In this document: positions 1 to 9,105 of the stretch, in pieces
How positions within the stretch are numbered: position 1 is the stretch's first letter
How the letters are laid out: the number at the start of each line of letters is the position of its first letter
Assembly (NCBI RefSeq): GCF_004375085.3
Contig: NZ_SNAQ03000001.1
Location: 1-64,000, forward strand
DNA length: 64,000 nt
Reading direction: 5' to 3'
Origin: Lewinella sp. W8
GTDB taxonomy: Bacteria; Bacteroidota; Bacteroidia; Chitinophagales; Saprospiraceae
The notes under the pieces: generated by a model
Database searches by the model: none
The model's input: the letters and a program-made list of their open reading frames with translations, nothing else
What the model was told of the DNA's origin: nothing
Position numbers and translations under genes: made by a program

Positions 1-112
1 CAACGTAATCGAGCTGAACGTAAGCGAGCTCGGCGGAGCTACCGGTGTACTGAGCTACACGGTAACTGCCGGTGACTTCACCGCTACGAAGAAGATGGTA
101 GTTGTGCGCTAA
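1..112 (+). CDS. 3' end of a T9SS-secreted protein (C-terminal sorting domain only)
   Basis: Open reading in frame 2 from the window edge to TAA at 110-112; the start lies upstream of the window. The 36 visible residues end in a pattern of SYTVTAGDFTATKKMVVVR. This is the final beta-strand pair of the type A T9SS C-terminal sorting domain, which in this family directs export across the outer membrane and is then removed. The same tail, as SYTVTAGDWNATKRMIVIE, closes the giant protein ending at 19907, so the two are likely secreted by the same machine. Nothing can be said about the functional part of the protein. A strong hairpin terminator follows at 151-195. Confidence 0.8.
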   Translation, partial: NVIELNVSELGGATGVLSYTVTAGDFTATKKMVVVR

Positions 113-150
113 GCATAAACTGATCATCTAGCTACCCGAGGGTAGCGATT

Positions 151-195
151 GAGGACGGCCCCTCCGAAGCAATTCGGTGGGGCCGTTCTCGTTTT
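151..195 (+). terminator. Rho-independent terminator after the T9SS cargo gene
   Basis: ACGGCCCC (155-162) pairs with GGGGCCGT (179-186). The inner pairing is CCGAA/TTCGG around a GCAA loop with one T/T mismatch, and GAG/CTC extends the base. GTTTT follows the stem. Confidence 0.75.
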
Positions 196-384
196 AGCTG
201 ATGAGGGCCGTCAGAAGATGAATAACTGCGAACCTGGCCTGTCTGAAACCGGAGGGTTTGAATCCGTCGGGCAGGATCAACAAGTAAACTGCCGGGCAGG
301 GCGAAGGAGCCATCTCTGTGGCGGAAATTTTGGCTTACTTAAGAATTTGATCGTAGCTTACCGAAGCTTACTTACTCATTCATT

Positions 385-1071
385 ATGTGGAAGAACCTTA
401 AGTCCTTGTTCATCGTAGAAGAACCAGAAAAGGGCAAGAAGAATACAACTCAATCCCCCAAAACCGCCCCGGCAGGAAACACGGCCAAAACGCCGGCGAA
501 AGCCCCTGCCTCCGATAGTACTCCTCCCACGGCAACTACGGGGCCGGTGACCGGTGCCATCAACGATCGATTCGTTAAGGTGCTGATGGAAGCAATGGAA
601 ACGGCAAATCTTCCGGGATTTGACTATCTGGAATATAAAAAGGCGCTCCAGAACTTGAAGAAGATGAACTTCACGGACGGCGTCCGATTCCAAACGGCCT
701 ACGCGGCGGCTCAGGGAATGGGAGTTACTCCTCAGCAGTTAACGGATTCAGCGCAACACTACCTGAACATCTTAAAGAAGGAGGAACAGAAGTTTCAAAA
801 GGCTCTCCAGGGACAAAAGAGCCAGCAGATTAAGGACAAAGAGGCCCAGCTCACCCAATTGGATCAACAGATTGCCGGACAGGAGGCAAAAATCAAGGAG
901 CTCAAGGCTCAGATCGAGAAAACCAGAAAGGAGCAACAAAAACTTCAACAGACTATTTCGAAGAGCACCCAAAAATTGGCGACTACCCAGGCAGATTTTG
1001 AAACCACTTACTCCACCATTACCGCCGGAATCACCAAAGACATTGAGTTGATGAAGGAGTATCTGAAATAG
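385..1071 (+). CDS. Coiled-coil protein, first gene of a PspA-like/SBP-OmpA/kinase cassette
   Basis: 228 residues, not recognised as a named family. Residues 1-25 are basic and amphipathic without a signal peptide. Residues 25-60 are a Pro/Ala/Thr-rich flexible linker. Residues 60-130 are a predicted helical domain with a DGVRFQTAYAAAQGMGV stretch. Residues 130-200 are a long Lys/Gln/Glu heptad coiled coil, followed by a short helical tail. The protein therefore looks cytoplasmic and oligomeric. The PspA-like gene follows on the same strand, with the -33/-7 promoter of that gene (1127-1157) lying in the gap, so the two can be transcribed together or separately. I infer a partnership with the PspA-like protein through coiled-coil contacts; the sequence itself shows only the architecture and the neighbourhood. 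Confidence 0.8.
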   Translation: MWKNLKSLFIVEEPEKGKKNTTQSPKTAPAGNTAKTPAKAPASDSTPPTATTGPVTGAINDRFVKVLMEAMETANLPGFDYLEYKKALQNLKKMNFTDGVRFQTAYAAAQGMGVTPQQLTDSAQHYLNILKKEEQKFQKALQGQKSQQIKDKEAQLTQLDQQIAGQEAKIKELKAQIEKTRKEQQKLQQTISKSTQKLATTQADFETTYSTITAGITKDIELMKEYLK

Positions 1072-1126
1072 TCGAGAAAATCAGGACGCTCGTCGAGGAA
1101 CCAAAACTTTGACCTCGTGAAGGCTT

Positions 1127-1157
1127 TTTGTTAAGGCCAACGGGTTGATTATCTTTG
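1127..1157 (+). promoter_or_regulatory. Bacteroidota-type promoter of the PspA-like gene
   Basis: TTTG at 1127-1130, exactly 19 bases, then TATCTTTG at 1150-1157. This is a full match to the published Bacteroidota primary-sigma consensus TTTG-N19-TAnnTTTG. Transcription would begin around 1163-1166. That excludes the upstream TTG at 1145 as start codon and supports ATG 1187. Confidence 0.75.
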
Positions 1158-1186
1158 ACCATGGCGTAGACCAGGAAAAATTAAAT

Positions 1187-2212
1187 ATGGAAGCACCACA
1201 AATGAAACAGAAGTCCTTCTGGAAAAGACCGGAAGGTATTACGGGCCTCATTTTCTTGCTGGCCGCGATAGCTGGCGTCGGATTTGTTGTCACTACTTTC
1301 GGCGCGGCAATTATGTCGTTTATCAGCACCACAATTGGCCTCGTAGTTGCGCTGGCCGTATTGGGAGCGATTGTTTACATGGCGCTGGACCCCAGGATGC
1401 GTAACCTCATATTCTACATGTACAAGAGTGTGATGCGTGCGATTACCGGTATGTTTGTCCAGATTGACCCCATCGGTATTCTGAAGACTTACGTGGAAGA
1501 GCTGCAGAATAATCTGCGTAAGATGAATAAGCAGATCTCTCAGCTCCGCTCTCAGATGCATAAGCTGAAGGAGCTCATTGTGAACAATGAGCGGGAAATC
1601 AGCAATAACCTCAAACTTGCCGGAAAGGCGAAGGAGACCAACAAGCGGAACGTAATGATCCTGAAAAGTCGTCGGGCCGGACGATTGAAGGACAGTAACA
1701 TGCGCCTCGAGGAACTCTACAAGAAAATGGAAGTACTGTATCGGGTACTGACTAAAATGTACGAGAACAGCCAGATCCTTGCCGAAGACATCAAAGATCA
1801 GGTTGCCGTTAAGGAACAGGAGCGGAAGGCCATTCACGCCAGTCACGGCGCGATGAAATCTGCCATGAGCATCATCAACGGAGATCCGGATCAGCGGGCC
1901 ATGTTTGATATGGCAATGGAAAACATCACCGAGGATGTGGCCAATAAAGTTGGTGAGATGGAACGCTTCATGGAGCTTTCGGCCAATTTCATGGACTCCG
2001 TAGACCTCCAGAATGGGGTGTTTGAAGAAGAAGGCATGAAGATGCTCGAAGAGTGGGAAAAAGAATCAACCAGCCTGTTGTTGGGCGAAGAGAAGTCCCA
2101 GCTCCTACTCAAAGCCGAAAGCGATTCTGAAGTGCTTGATCTCGATGCTCCCATCCCGGAGCGGCAGCGGACGGGCAACAGCAAGAACCAATACGACTCA
2201 TTCTTCGAGTAA
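1187..2212 (+). CDS. PspA-like membrane coiled-coil protein
   Basis: 341 residues from ATG 1187, chosen because the promoter ends at 1157 and an AGGA lies about 11 bases upstream. After a basic N-terminus come two adjacent hydrophobic helices (about 14-36 and 40-62). A long, strongly helical coiled coil (about 95-300) follows, carrying many Met, Lys, Arg and Glu residues, and then an acidic tail. A membrane hairpin followed by a PspA/IM30-like antiparallel coiled coil resembles envelope-stress membrane-repair proteins, although classical PspA has an amphipathic N-terminal helix rather than two transmembrane segments. The resemblance is by architecture, not by a signature motif. Its neighbours, a coiled-coil protein upstream and a periplasmic sensor-like fusion plus kinase downstream, fit an envelope role. 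A scaffold protein unrelated to PspA is the main alternative. Confidence 0.65.
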   Translation: MEAPQMKQKSFWKRPEGITGLIFLLAAIAGVGFVVTTFGAAIMSFISTTIGLVVALAVLGAIVYMALDPRMRNLIFYMYKSVMRAITGMFVQIDPIGILKTYVEELQNNLRKMNKQISQLRSQMHKLKELIVNNEREISNNLKLAGKAKETNKRNVMILKSRRAGRLKDSNMRLEELYKKMEVLYRVLTKMYENSQILAEDIKDQVAVKEQERKAIHASHGAMKSAMSIINGDPDQRAMFDMAMENITEDVANKVGEMERFMELSANFMDSVDLQNGVFEEEGMKMLEEWEKESTSLLLGEEKSQLLLKAESDSEVLDLDAPIPERQRTGNSKNQYDSFFE

Positions 2213-2303
2213 ACCACACACACACACACTTTACCGTAGAACATTCCTATTCCTATCCCTAAACTCCAGCCTTGAGCGGGAGGGTAGGTTATCCTAAAAA
2301 ATT

Positions 2304-3878
2304 ATGGCACGCTTAACAACCTTCAGTAAGCTACTCATCACGATCCTGATCCTGCTGGCGATCGTTTTCGGTTTTAACTTCCTCACTGGGGGCAAACTCC
2401 TCGACGGAATCCTCAACCAGGGTAACGGAACCACGGCCACCACGAGCGGGAGTGATGATAACGGTGGCTTCTTTGGAGGAGGAAGCAGCGACGGAGACCC
2501 CATTCGGGTGGGCGTAGTAACCTGGGGGGGATACGCTGGTGGCCAGTACTTCAACGAAGGCTTCAAGCCTTCCGCCGAAAGCCGGTTTAAAAAAGAATAC
2601 GGCATTGACGTCGAATTCGTCCTGAACGACGACGTACCCGCTAGCCTGAACGCATGGAAGAACGGTGATATCGACGTACACTGGTACACGATTGATGCCA
2701 TGCCCACCATCATGCCGGAATTGCAGGCCTTTGACCCGGTTGTTCTGTGGCAGGCAGACTGGTCGCGGGGAGGAGACGCCATCGTCGTTAAGCGGGGCAT
2801 CAATTCGGTAGCGGACCTCAAGGGCAAGACCGTTGCCGTAGCCGAACTCACGCCCAGTCACTCTTTCTTGCTGTGGCTCCTGGATGCCGGTGGCCTGAAG
2901 GCTTCGGACATCAATATTCTCGCACAGCCTTCCGCCATCGAAGCGGCTGCGGCCTTCAAGAGTGGGCAGGTAGACGCTGCGGTTGTTTGGTCTCCGGACG
3001 ACGAACTGAGCGTGCGTGCCGTAGCGGGCGCCAAGATTCTGGAAAGCACCCGTTCGGCGTCTAACATTATCGCTGACGTCTTCTTTGCCAAGCGTAGCTA
3101 CGTGGAAGCTAATCGCGATAAACTCCAAAAACTCTACGAAGGCTGGATGCGCGGTGCCGCAGAAATTAACGGATCAGACGCCGCCAAGCAAAAGGCCGCG
3201 CGTATTCTCGGAAGGGAAATGGCGCTCAGCGAAGCGGATGCACTCGGCATGATCAACAACGTTCGACTCACCACCCACGGCGATAACGTTAACTTCTTCG
3301 AGCAGAACAGCAGCTTCCGTGGCGTAACGGGGGGAGACCTTTACCGCAGAATGGCTCAGGACTACAAAAATCTCGGATTTATTTCGGGTAGCGTAGCCCC
3401 CTTCCGGACGGTAGGCTACGGAAACCTTGTCGTAGACGCCAACACGAATTTGGCTGGTAACGAACACCAGGCCGAAGCCCGGGCGGATTTTGCTCCGGTG
3501 AGTGAATCCGAGGGAGCATCCAAGGAAGCCATCGCCACGAAGCGCATCAGTATCAATTTCGCTACGGGAGTTTCGACCCTGGATGATCTGGCCAAACAGA
3601 TCATCGACGAAGAATTCGTACCCATCGCGAAGGCCTTCGGTAATTCCCGGATTCGTATTGAAGGAAATACGGATAATACCGGTGGCCGGACCACCAACGT
3701 AGAGTTGAGTAAGCGACGGGCTCAGGCAGTGGCCAGTTACCTGATTCGCGAATACAATATGGATGCGGACCGCTTCATCATCATCGGTAATGGTCCGGAC
3801 AAGCCCATTGCCAACAACAGCAGCCCCAGTGGCCGGGCCCAGAACCGCCGTACGGACTTCGAACTGGTCAAGGAGTAA
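2304..3878 (+). CDS. Membrane-anchored substrate-binding protein fused to an OmpA peptidoglycan-binding domain
   Basis: 524 residues. One N-terminal transmembrane anchor (8-28) is followed by a Gly/Ser/Thr/Asp-rich linker (38-64). A type 2 periplasmic binding fold (about 66-330; GVVTWGGYAGGQ start, hinge motifs SVADLKGKTVAV and SGQVDAAVVWSPDD) comes next, as in NMT1/taurine/phosphate-type binding proteins. An OmpA C-terminal domain lies at about 414-524 (INFATG, EGNTDNTG, NVELSKRRAQAVASYL). No permease or ATPase gene is adjacent, so the binding domain is probably a sensor or recruiter rather than part of an importer. The OmpA domain should hold it to peptidoglycan while the N-terminus stays in the inner membrane. 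The kinase gene starts 13 bases after the stop. The ligand cannot be read from the sequence. Confidence 0.85.
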   Translation: MARLTTFSKLLITILILLAIVFGFNFLTGGKLLDGILNQGNGTTATTSGSDDNGGFFGGGSSDGDPIRVGVVTWGGYAGGQYFNEGFKPSAESRFKKEYGIDVEFVLNDDVPASLNAWKNGDIDVHWYTIDAMPTIMPELQAFDPVVLWQADWSRGGDAIVVKRGINSVADLKGKTVAVAELTPSHSFLLWLLDAGGLKASDINILAQPSAIEAAAAFKSGQVDAAVVWSPDDELSVRAVAGAKILESTRSASNIIADVFFAKRSYVEANRDKLQKLYEGWMRGAAEINGSDAAKQKAARILGREMALSEADALGMINNVRLTTHGDNVNFFEQNSSFRGVTGGDLYRRMAQDYKNLGFISGSVAPFRTVGYGNLVVDANTNLAGNEHQAEARADFAPVSESEGASKEAIATKRISINFATGVSTLDDLAKQIIDEEFVPIAKAFGNSRIRIEGNTDNTGGRTTNVELSKRRAQAVASYLIREYNMDADRFIIIGNGPDKPIANNSSPSGRAQNRRTDFELVKE

Positions 3879-3890
3879 GCTCCCCCGCCC

Positions 3891-4892
3891 GTGAGAAGAC
3901 TACCACTGATTACCTATGCCATTATTGCGTATATGCTGTTGGCCTTTGGTTGGTGGTCCGTGCTTCTGTTAAGGAAAAATGAGGAGGCACACGTTGCCAA
4001 CGTCAATGAATTGGCCTACCGGATGGCCGTGGAGAGACGTATTGAGGCCCCCGCAGACTTCCGGGAGACCCAGCGATACCGGGACCTGACGAGCCAGTTT
4101 GAGCGACAGCAGGCCATGATCATTGGGGAAGCCGTGTTCCTGGTGCTGAGCCTTGCCGGCGGCATCTATCTGCTCTTTCGGAGCCTCCGGCAGGAAATCA
4201 GTGCGGCCCAGCAGCAGCGAAATTTTTTGCTGAGTATTACCCACGAGCTTAAATCACCGTTGGCCGGCATTCGATTAGTGCTGGAAACCTTTCAGAAACG
4301 CAAAGAACTCAAACCGGAAATCCAGCAGAAGCTGAGTACGAACGCCCTGGCCGAAACGGACCGCCTGACGGCCCTGGTCAATGACTTGCTGCTGAGCGCC
4401 AAGCTGGAAAACGTCTACCAGATCAACGAAGAAGAGGTGGACCTGGGAAGCCTGATTCAGGACGCGGCCGATCAGGTAGCCATGAAGTACAAAACGGCGA
4501 ATATTCACGTGGATATCGAAACGGATCTGCGCCCCGTCGTCGGTGATCGTCTGGGCCTCACGAGTGTTGCCGTCAACCTCCTGGAGAACGCCGCAAAGTA
4601 CAGTCAGCCCAACCCGGTCATCCATACCAGTTTGCAACGTGGCGGAGCGCGGGAACTCATTTGGGAAGTTTCCGATAATGGCATCGGCATCCCGGATCGG
4701 GAAAAGCGCCGGATCTGGACAAAATTCTACCGGGTGGGTAGCGAAGATACCCGGAAAACCAAGGGAACCGGTTTAGGACTCTACATCGTCAAGCGACTTG
4801 TTGAACGCCATGGCGGGACCCTGGAGGTCATGGATAACGAACCGAAGGGTACGAAATTCATGATTTACCTGCCCACTAAAGGAGCCGACTAA
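3891..4892 (+). CDS. Sensor histidine kinase without adjacent response regulator
   Basis: 333 residues from GTG 3891. Two transmembrane helices (about 5-27 and 78-97) bound a periplasmic stretch of roughly 50 residues. The HisKA domain carries H118 in SITHELKSPLAGIRL. The HATPase domain has the N box (NLLENAAKY, N233), G1 (DNGIGIP, D262) and G2 (KGTGLGLYIV, about 291-300), so all catalytic boxes are intact. No HAMP or PAS domain is visible. It is separated by only 12 bases from the binding-protein/OmpA fusion, so co-transcription is likely. Its short sensory loop could read out that neighbour; this last point is inference. No receiver-domain gene lies within the cassette, so its response regulator must be elsewhere. 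Confidence 0.9.
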   Translation: MRRLPLITYAIIAYMLLAFGWWSVLLLRKNEEAHVANVNELAYRMAVERRIEAPADFRETQRYRDLTSQFERQQAMIIGEAVFLVLSLAGGIYLLFRSLRQEISAAQQQRNFLLSITHELKSPLAGIRLVLETFQKRKELKPEIQQKLSTNALAETDRLTALVNDLLLSAKLENVYQINEEEVDLGSLIQDAADQVAMKYKTANIHVDIETDLRPVVGDRLGLTSVAVNLLENAAKYSQPNPVIHTSLQRGGARELIWEVSDNGIGIPDREKRRIWTKFYRVGSEDTRKTKGTGLGLYIVKRLVERHGGTLEVMDNEPKGTKFMIYLPTKGAD

Positions 4893-5031
4893 TGCAATAG
4901 CTGGCGCGGACGACAGGGTAGGGGAAGCCCCCCAAACACACCCGGGAGGGATTTTATATCCGTACCATTGGATGGAGCAGGGCTAATTCGGGGAAAAGCA
5001 CGACCTTCGCCGCACAGCCATAACCAATCGT

Positions 5032-6141
5032 ATGAAAACCACACCACTGACTGAAGTCCACCGCGCGCTGGGCGCCAAGCTGGTTGACTTTGCCGGCTAC
5101 GAAATGCCCCTGACCTATACCTCACTGAAAGAAGAGCACCAGGCCGTTCGGGAAGGAGTAGGCATGTTCGACGTCTCGCACATGGGCGAATTCATCGTGC
5201 GGGGACCGGGAGCTCGTGATCTGGTACAGTTCGTCACCAGCAATGACGTTGATCGATTGGAAGAAGGACAGGCACAATACAGCTGCCTGCCGCGCCCCGA
5301 AGGTGGCATCGTGGATGACCTACTGGTGTACCGGCTGCCGGCTAACCCCCAGATGGACTCCCAGTCCGGGGAGCCCTCCTACATGCTGGTCGTGAACGCC
5401 AGCAACATCAAAAAAGACTGGGACTGGATCAGCAGCCACAATTCTTTCGGCGCGGAAATGATTGACATCAGCGACCGTACGGCATTACTGGCCGTTCAGG
5501 GGCCCGGGGCAACGGAAGCCCTGCAGCTCCTGACGAATACCAAACTGGCCGAGATCCCCTACTACCACTTCCGGCGGGGGACCCTGGCGGGAATCGACAA
5601 CGTCATCCTTTCCGCCACGGGCTATACCGGATCCGGAGGGTTTGAACTTTACCTGGCGGCAGAGCACGCAGAAAAAGCCTGGAACGCCATCATGACGGCC
5701 GGAGCGGATCTGGAGATCAAGCCCTGTGGCCTGGGAGCCCGGGATACGCTGCGACTGGAAAAGGGGTATTGTCTTTACGGCAACGACATCAACGATACCA
5801 CCTCTCCGCTGGAGGCGGGGCTGGGGTGGATTACCAAGCTCAAGGCGGGGGACTTCGTCGGCCGGGATTTCCTGGTGAAGCAAAAAGAGGCGGGGCTGAC
5901 GCGTCGTCTGGTCGGCTTCAAACTGGAGGGGCGCCGGGCGCCCCGTCAGGGCTACCCGATTCTTGACGCTGAAGGTGAAACCATCGGGGAAGTCACCAGC
6001 GGCACCCATTCCCCCTCCCTGGATTACCCCATCGGACTGGGATACGTGAGCACGGGCAACCACACGCCCGGCACGGCCATTCAAATTGATCTCGGGCGGA
6101 AACAGCTTCCGGCGGAGGTAGTGAAAATTCCCTTCCTGTAG
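5032..6141 (+). CDS. gcvT: Aminomethyltransferase, glycine cleavage T protein
   Basis: 369 residues, the normal length for GcvT. The protein takes the aminomethyl group from the lipoyl arm of H protein, transfers the methylene to tetrahydrofolate and releases ammonia, as part of cytoplasmic glycine catabolism and one-carbon supply. Family hallmarks are all present: the N-terminal LVDFAGYEMPLTY, the FDVSHMGEF block, ALLAVQGPGA, the glycine-rich ATGYTGSGGFELY, the KPCGLGARDTLRLEKGYCLYG folate-site segment, and the C-terminal GCV_T_C barrel with GEVTSGTHSPSL. gcvH and gcvP are not in the window. No terminator is evident on either side. The start is the first ATG in frame. Confidence 0.97.
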   Translation: MKTTPLTEVHRALGAKLVDFAGYEMPLTYTSLKEEHQAVREGVGMFDVSHMGEFIVRGPGARDLVQFVTSNDVDRLEEGQAQYSCLPRPEGGIVDDLLVYRLPANPQMDSQSGEPSYMLVVNASNIKKDWDWISSHNSFGAEMIDISDRTALLAVQGPGATEALQLLTNTKLAEIPYYHFRRGTLAGIDNVILSATGYTGSGGFELYLAAEHAEKAWNAIMTAGADLEIKPCGLGARDTLRLEKGYCLYGNDINDTTSPLEAGLGWITKLKAGDFVGRDFLVKQKEAGLTRRLVGFKLEGRRAPRQGYPILDAEGETIGEVTSGTHSPSLDYPIGLGYVSTGNHTPGTAIQIDLGRKQLPAEVVKIPFL

Positions 6142-6213
6142 TCAGCGAAAAAGAATCGGTATCGGGTAAGTGGTGATGGCGGCGTATTTTGATTGCAAAC
6201 CTGACGCTTACCC

Positions 6214-7140
6214 ATGATTCTTTATAAATCCAATGACAATTGGTTTGGTGACATGAGCCACTTGTTCCGCTCGTGGACCATGACCAAAATCTTTCGCTCC
6301 GTGATTGGCATCGGAGTGTATGCGGCCGCCTTCGTCTGGGTGGTGGAAACCTACCAGTGGCACGATTATCTGGTCATGGACACCATGATGTTCTCCCTGT
6401 TGGGGGTCATCCTGTCCATTTTTTTGGGGTTTCGGACCAACACGGCCTACGATCGCTGGTGGGAGGCGAGAAAGCAGTGGGGAGCCCTGGTCAACAATAC
6501 CCGAAATATGGCCATCTACGTTGACAGTATGTGGCCGGCCGAAGATGACGGCATCCGCCGGTTCATGGCCCGGCACATTGCCAACTTCTGCATCGCCCTG
6601 GCCGAGCACCTGCGGCAGGGGACGGACCTTGATCAACTCGTTGGGGTGAGTCCGGAGGAACGGGCCTACTACGAGACCAAAGACCATATTCCCAACTTCA
6701 TCGCCCTAAGGATCTATCAGCGAATGGCCGAGGCCCACCGGAGGGGCGACATCAACGAAGGGGACTACATCAACATCAAGGCTCAGCACCAGAGTTTACT
6801 GGATATCCTGGGGGCCTGTGAGCGCATCAAAAAAACGCCCATCCCCTTCAGTTATGCCGTGTATCTGAAGATTTTCATCACCGCCTACGGCGTCCTGCTG
6901 CCCCTGGGATTGGAAAGCAGCTTCGGGTGGACCACCGTTCCCCTGACCATGCTGGTCTTTTTTGCTCTGCTGGGGGTGGAATTGATGGGCGAGGAAATCG
7001 AAGACCCCTTTGGCTTGGACTGCAATGACCTGCCCACGAGCAGTATTGCACAAACCATCCGGCGTAACGTCTTTGAGATTCTGGAAGACCGTACTCCCGC
7101 ACCGGAGGATCCCCGGGAGCTCTACACGAAAATATTTTAG
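6214..7140 (+). CDS. Bestrophin-family ion channel
   Basis: 308 residues. The N-terminal part carries the diagnostic bestrophin block [21 protein letters not shown] (about 69-89), preceded by two hydrophobic helices. Two further helices follow at about 212-255, giving the usual four-helix subunit of a pentameric channel. Eukaryotic relatives are calcium-gated chloride channels; characterised bacterial homologues such as the Klebsiella one are cation-selective. The C-terminal segment with [16 protein letters not shown] is also typical. It lies between gcvT and a secreted hydrolase without clear functional link, and the physiological ion is unknown. Confidence 0.92.
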   Translation: MILYKSNDNWFGDMSHLFRSWTMTKIFRSVIGIGVYAAAFVWVVETYQWHDYLVMDTMMFSLLGVILSIFLGFRTNTAYDRWWEARKQWGALVNNTRNMAIYVDSMWPAEDDGIRRFMARHIANFCIALAEHLRQGTDLDQLVGVSPEERAYYETKDHIPNFIALRIYQRMAEAHRRGDINEGDYINIKAQHQSLLDILGACERIKKTPIPFSYAVYLKIFITAYGVLLPLGLESSFGWTTVPLTMLVFFALLGVELMGEEIEDPFGLDCNDLPTSSIAQTIRRNVFEILEDRTPAPEDPRELYTKIF

Positions 7141-7177
7141 GGGTGGGTTTGCTATCTTCCGGGCAAAAGCCCATTTC

Positions 7178-9052
7178 ATGAGAACCAAATTTAGCTTGCT
7201 TCTACTGGTCATTCTGTGCACCTGCGCGCGCGCCCAAGACAGTGAAGCCTACCAAAAACTGGCCGAAGTCGCCATCATCGAGCAAAAGATTATGGTGCCG
7301 ATGCGGGACGGGAAACGGTTGGCCACCGACGTCTATCGCCCCAAAGGTGACGGCAAATATCCCATCGTGTTCAGCCGCACCCCCTACCAGATGAACGGCT
7401 GGGTGGACGGCGAGGAGCGCACCCGCACCTACCAGCGTGCCCTGGAATGGGTGCAGGACGGCTACGCCTACGTCGTCCAGAACGAACGGGGCCGCTACTA
7501 CAGTGAAGGTGAATGGGACATCCTCGGTGTTCCCCTGACGGACGGATACGACGCCCTCACCTGGATGGCCGAACAGCCCTGGAGCAACGGAAACGTGGGC
7601 CTTTACGGTTGCAGCTCCACCGCCGAATGGCAAATGGCCGTGGCCAGCCTCGGACACCCGGCCCTGAAGGCCATGGTGCCCATGGGGTACGGCGCCGGCG
7701 TGGGAAGAATCGGCGACTACTACGAACAGGGTAACTGGTACCGTGGTGGCGCCCAGCAAATGCTCTTTACGGCCTGGCTGTACGGCGTCCAGCACGATCC
7801 CATGCGCCCGCGCTTGCCGGAGGGGATTGACCGCAAGGACCTGCTGCGCCTTCAGCGCTTTTATGACATGAGCCCCGAATATCCGCGGGTGTCCTGGAAG
7901 GAAGGCCTCAAAACCCTGCCGGTGGAGGACATCATCCGGGCCCAGAGTGGTCCCATGGGCATCTACGAAGAGATGATTACCCGTAAGCCCAATGATCCCA
8001 AGTGGTATGAAGGGGGACTGTACCACGACGACATGCCCTTTGACGTGCCCACCTTCTGGTTCACGAGCTGGTACGACGTGTCCATCAGTCCGAACCTGGC
8101 ACTGTTTAACCACGTGCGGAAGAACGCCGAATCCGCCGCGGGACGGGAAAACCAGTACCTCGTCATCGCTCCCACGCTCCACTGTGCCTATACCCGGGCG
8201 ACGGAAAACACCATCGTCGGGGAGCGCAGCGTGGGCGATGCCCGGCTGGATTACGACGACCTGATTCACGGTTGGTTTGATAAGTGGCTGAAGGGCACGG
8301 AGTCGACGCGCATTAAGGCGTTACCGCGGGTGCAATACTATACGATGGGGAGCAATGAATGGAAGCAATCCACGGCCTGGCCGCCACCGGCGGCCGAGAT
8401 GGTCAACTTCTTCCTGGACAGCGACGGCGGGGCCAACACCATGTACGGCAACGGACGATTGGTCGCTACTGCTCCGGCCAAAGATCAGGCCGATAGTTTC
8501 GTCTATGACCCCATGAACCCCGTACCCAGCTACGGCGGAAACGTTTGTTGTACGGGGGATGCCGTCCGGGGAGGCGCTTTCGACCAACGCCCCATGGAAA
8601 CCCGCAACGACATCCTGGTGTACACCAGCGAGCCCTTTAAGGAAGGGACGGAGATGAGTGGTTTTGTGGAAAGTACCCTCTACTTGTCCAGCGACGTGAA
8701 GGACACGGACCTCACCATCAAGTTGATTGACGTGGACCCGGAAGGGAGAGCTTACAATCTGGACGAGACCATCCAACGGGTCCGGTACCGGGAGGGCTAC
8801 GATAAGGAAGTCTTCATGGAAGGCGGGAAAGTCTATAAAGTGGACCTTACGCCCATGAGTACCAGCAATTACTTCAAGCCCGGCCACCGGCTGCGGATCG
8901 AGGTCAGCAGCAGTAATTTTCCGCGCTTTACCCGTAATTTGAACACCGGAGGGAACAATTACGATGAGGCAAAAAGTGTCGTGGCCCGGAACGTGATTCA
9001 TCACTCGAAGGAGTACCCCAGCGTGGTCCGAATACCGGTGGTGAAGCAATAG
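7178..9052 (+). CDS. Secreted CocE/NonD-family (S15-like) hydrolase
   Basis: 624 residues from ATG 7178. Reading continues upstream into the bestrophin gene, but only this start gives a proper signal peptide (1-19, ending CTCARA before Q). The alpha/beta-hydrolase core has a nucleophile in YGCSSTAEW (S146), an acid in TSWYDVS (D300) and a histidine in PTLHCAY (H335). The C-terminal jelly-roll domain is that of the X-Pro dipeptidyl-peptidase/CocE family (about 370-620; [18 protein letters not shown]). Members act on amide or ester bonds such as acyl-peptides, glutaryl-7-ACA or cocaine. The natural substrate is unknown, and the signal peptide puts the enzyme in the periplasm or outside. A terminator follows at 9075. 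Confidence 0.9.
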   Translation: MRTKFSLLLLVILCTCARAQDSEAYQKLAEVAIIEQKIMVPMRDGKRLATDVYRPKGDGKYPIVFSRTPYQMNGWVDGEERTRTYQRALEWVQDGYAYVVQNERGRYYSEGEWDILGVPLTDGYDALTWMAEQPWSNGNVGLYGCSSTAEWQMAVASLGHPALKAMVPMGYGAGVGRIGDYYEQGNWYRGGAQQMLFTAWLYGVQHDPMRPRLPEGIDRKDLLRLQRFYDMSPEYPRVSWKEGLKTLPVEDIIRAQSGPMGIYEEMITRKPNDPKWYEGGLYHDDMPFDVPTFWFTSWYDVSISPNLALFNHVRKNAESAAGRENQYLVIAPTLHCAYTRATENTIVGERSVGDARLDYDDLIHGWFDKWLKGTESTRIKALPRVQYYTMGSNEWKQSTAWPPPAAEMVNFFLDSDGGANTMYGNGRLVATAPAKDQADSFVYDPMNPVPSYGGNVCCTGDAVRGGAFDQRPMETRNDILVYTSEPFKEGTEMSGFVESTLYLSSDVKDTDLTIKLIDVDPEGRAYNLDETIQRVRYREGYDKEVFMEGGKVYKVDLTPMSTSNYFKPGHRLRIEVSSSNFPRFTRNLNTGGNNYDEAKSVVARNVIHHSKEYPSVVRIPVVKQ

Positions 9053-9074
9053 AAAAACTCCTGCGGGATCGAAG

Positions 9075-9105
9075 AGCCTGGACAAGTTTTTGTCTAGGCT
9101 TTTTG
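9075..9105 (+). terminator. Rho-independent terminator of the CocE-type hydrolase gene
   Basis: AGCCTGGACA (9075-9084) pairs with TGTCTAGGCT (9091-9100), ten pairs including one G-T wobble, followed by TTTTG. Confidence 0.8.

Noticed and set aside
149..418. Short open frame after the first terminator
   Set aside because: It starts inside the terminator hairpin, overlaps the start of the coiled-coil gene and has no protein-like features.
2215..2228. (CA)7 run between the PspA-like and SBP-OmpA genes
   Set aside because: Too short and non-coding; there is no evidence for phase variation, since it is outside both reading frames and not between promoter boxes.
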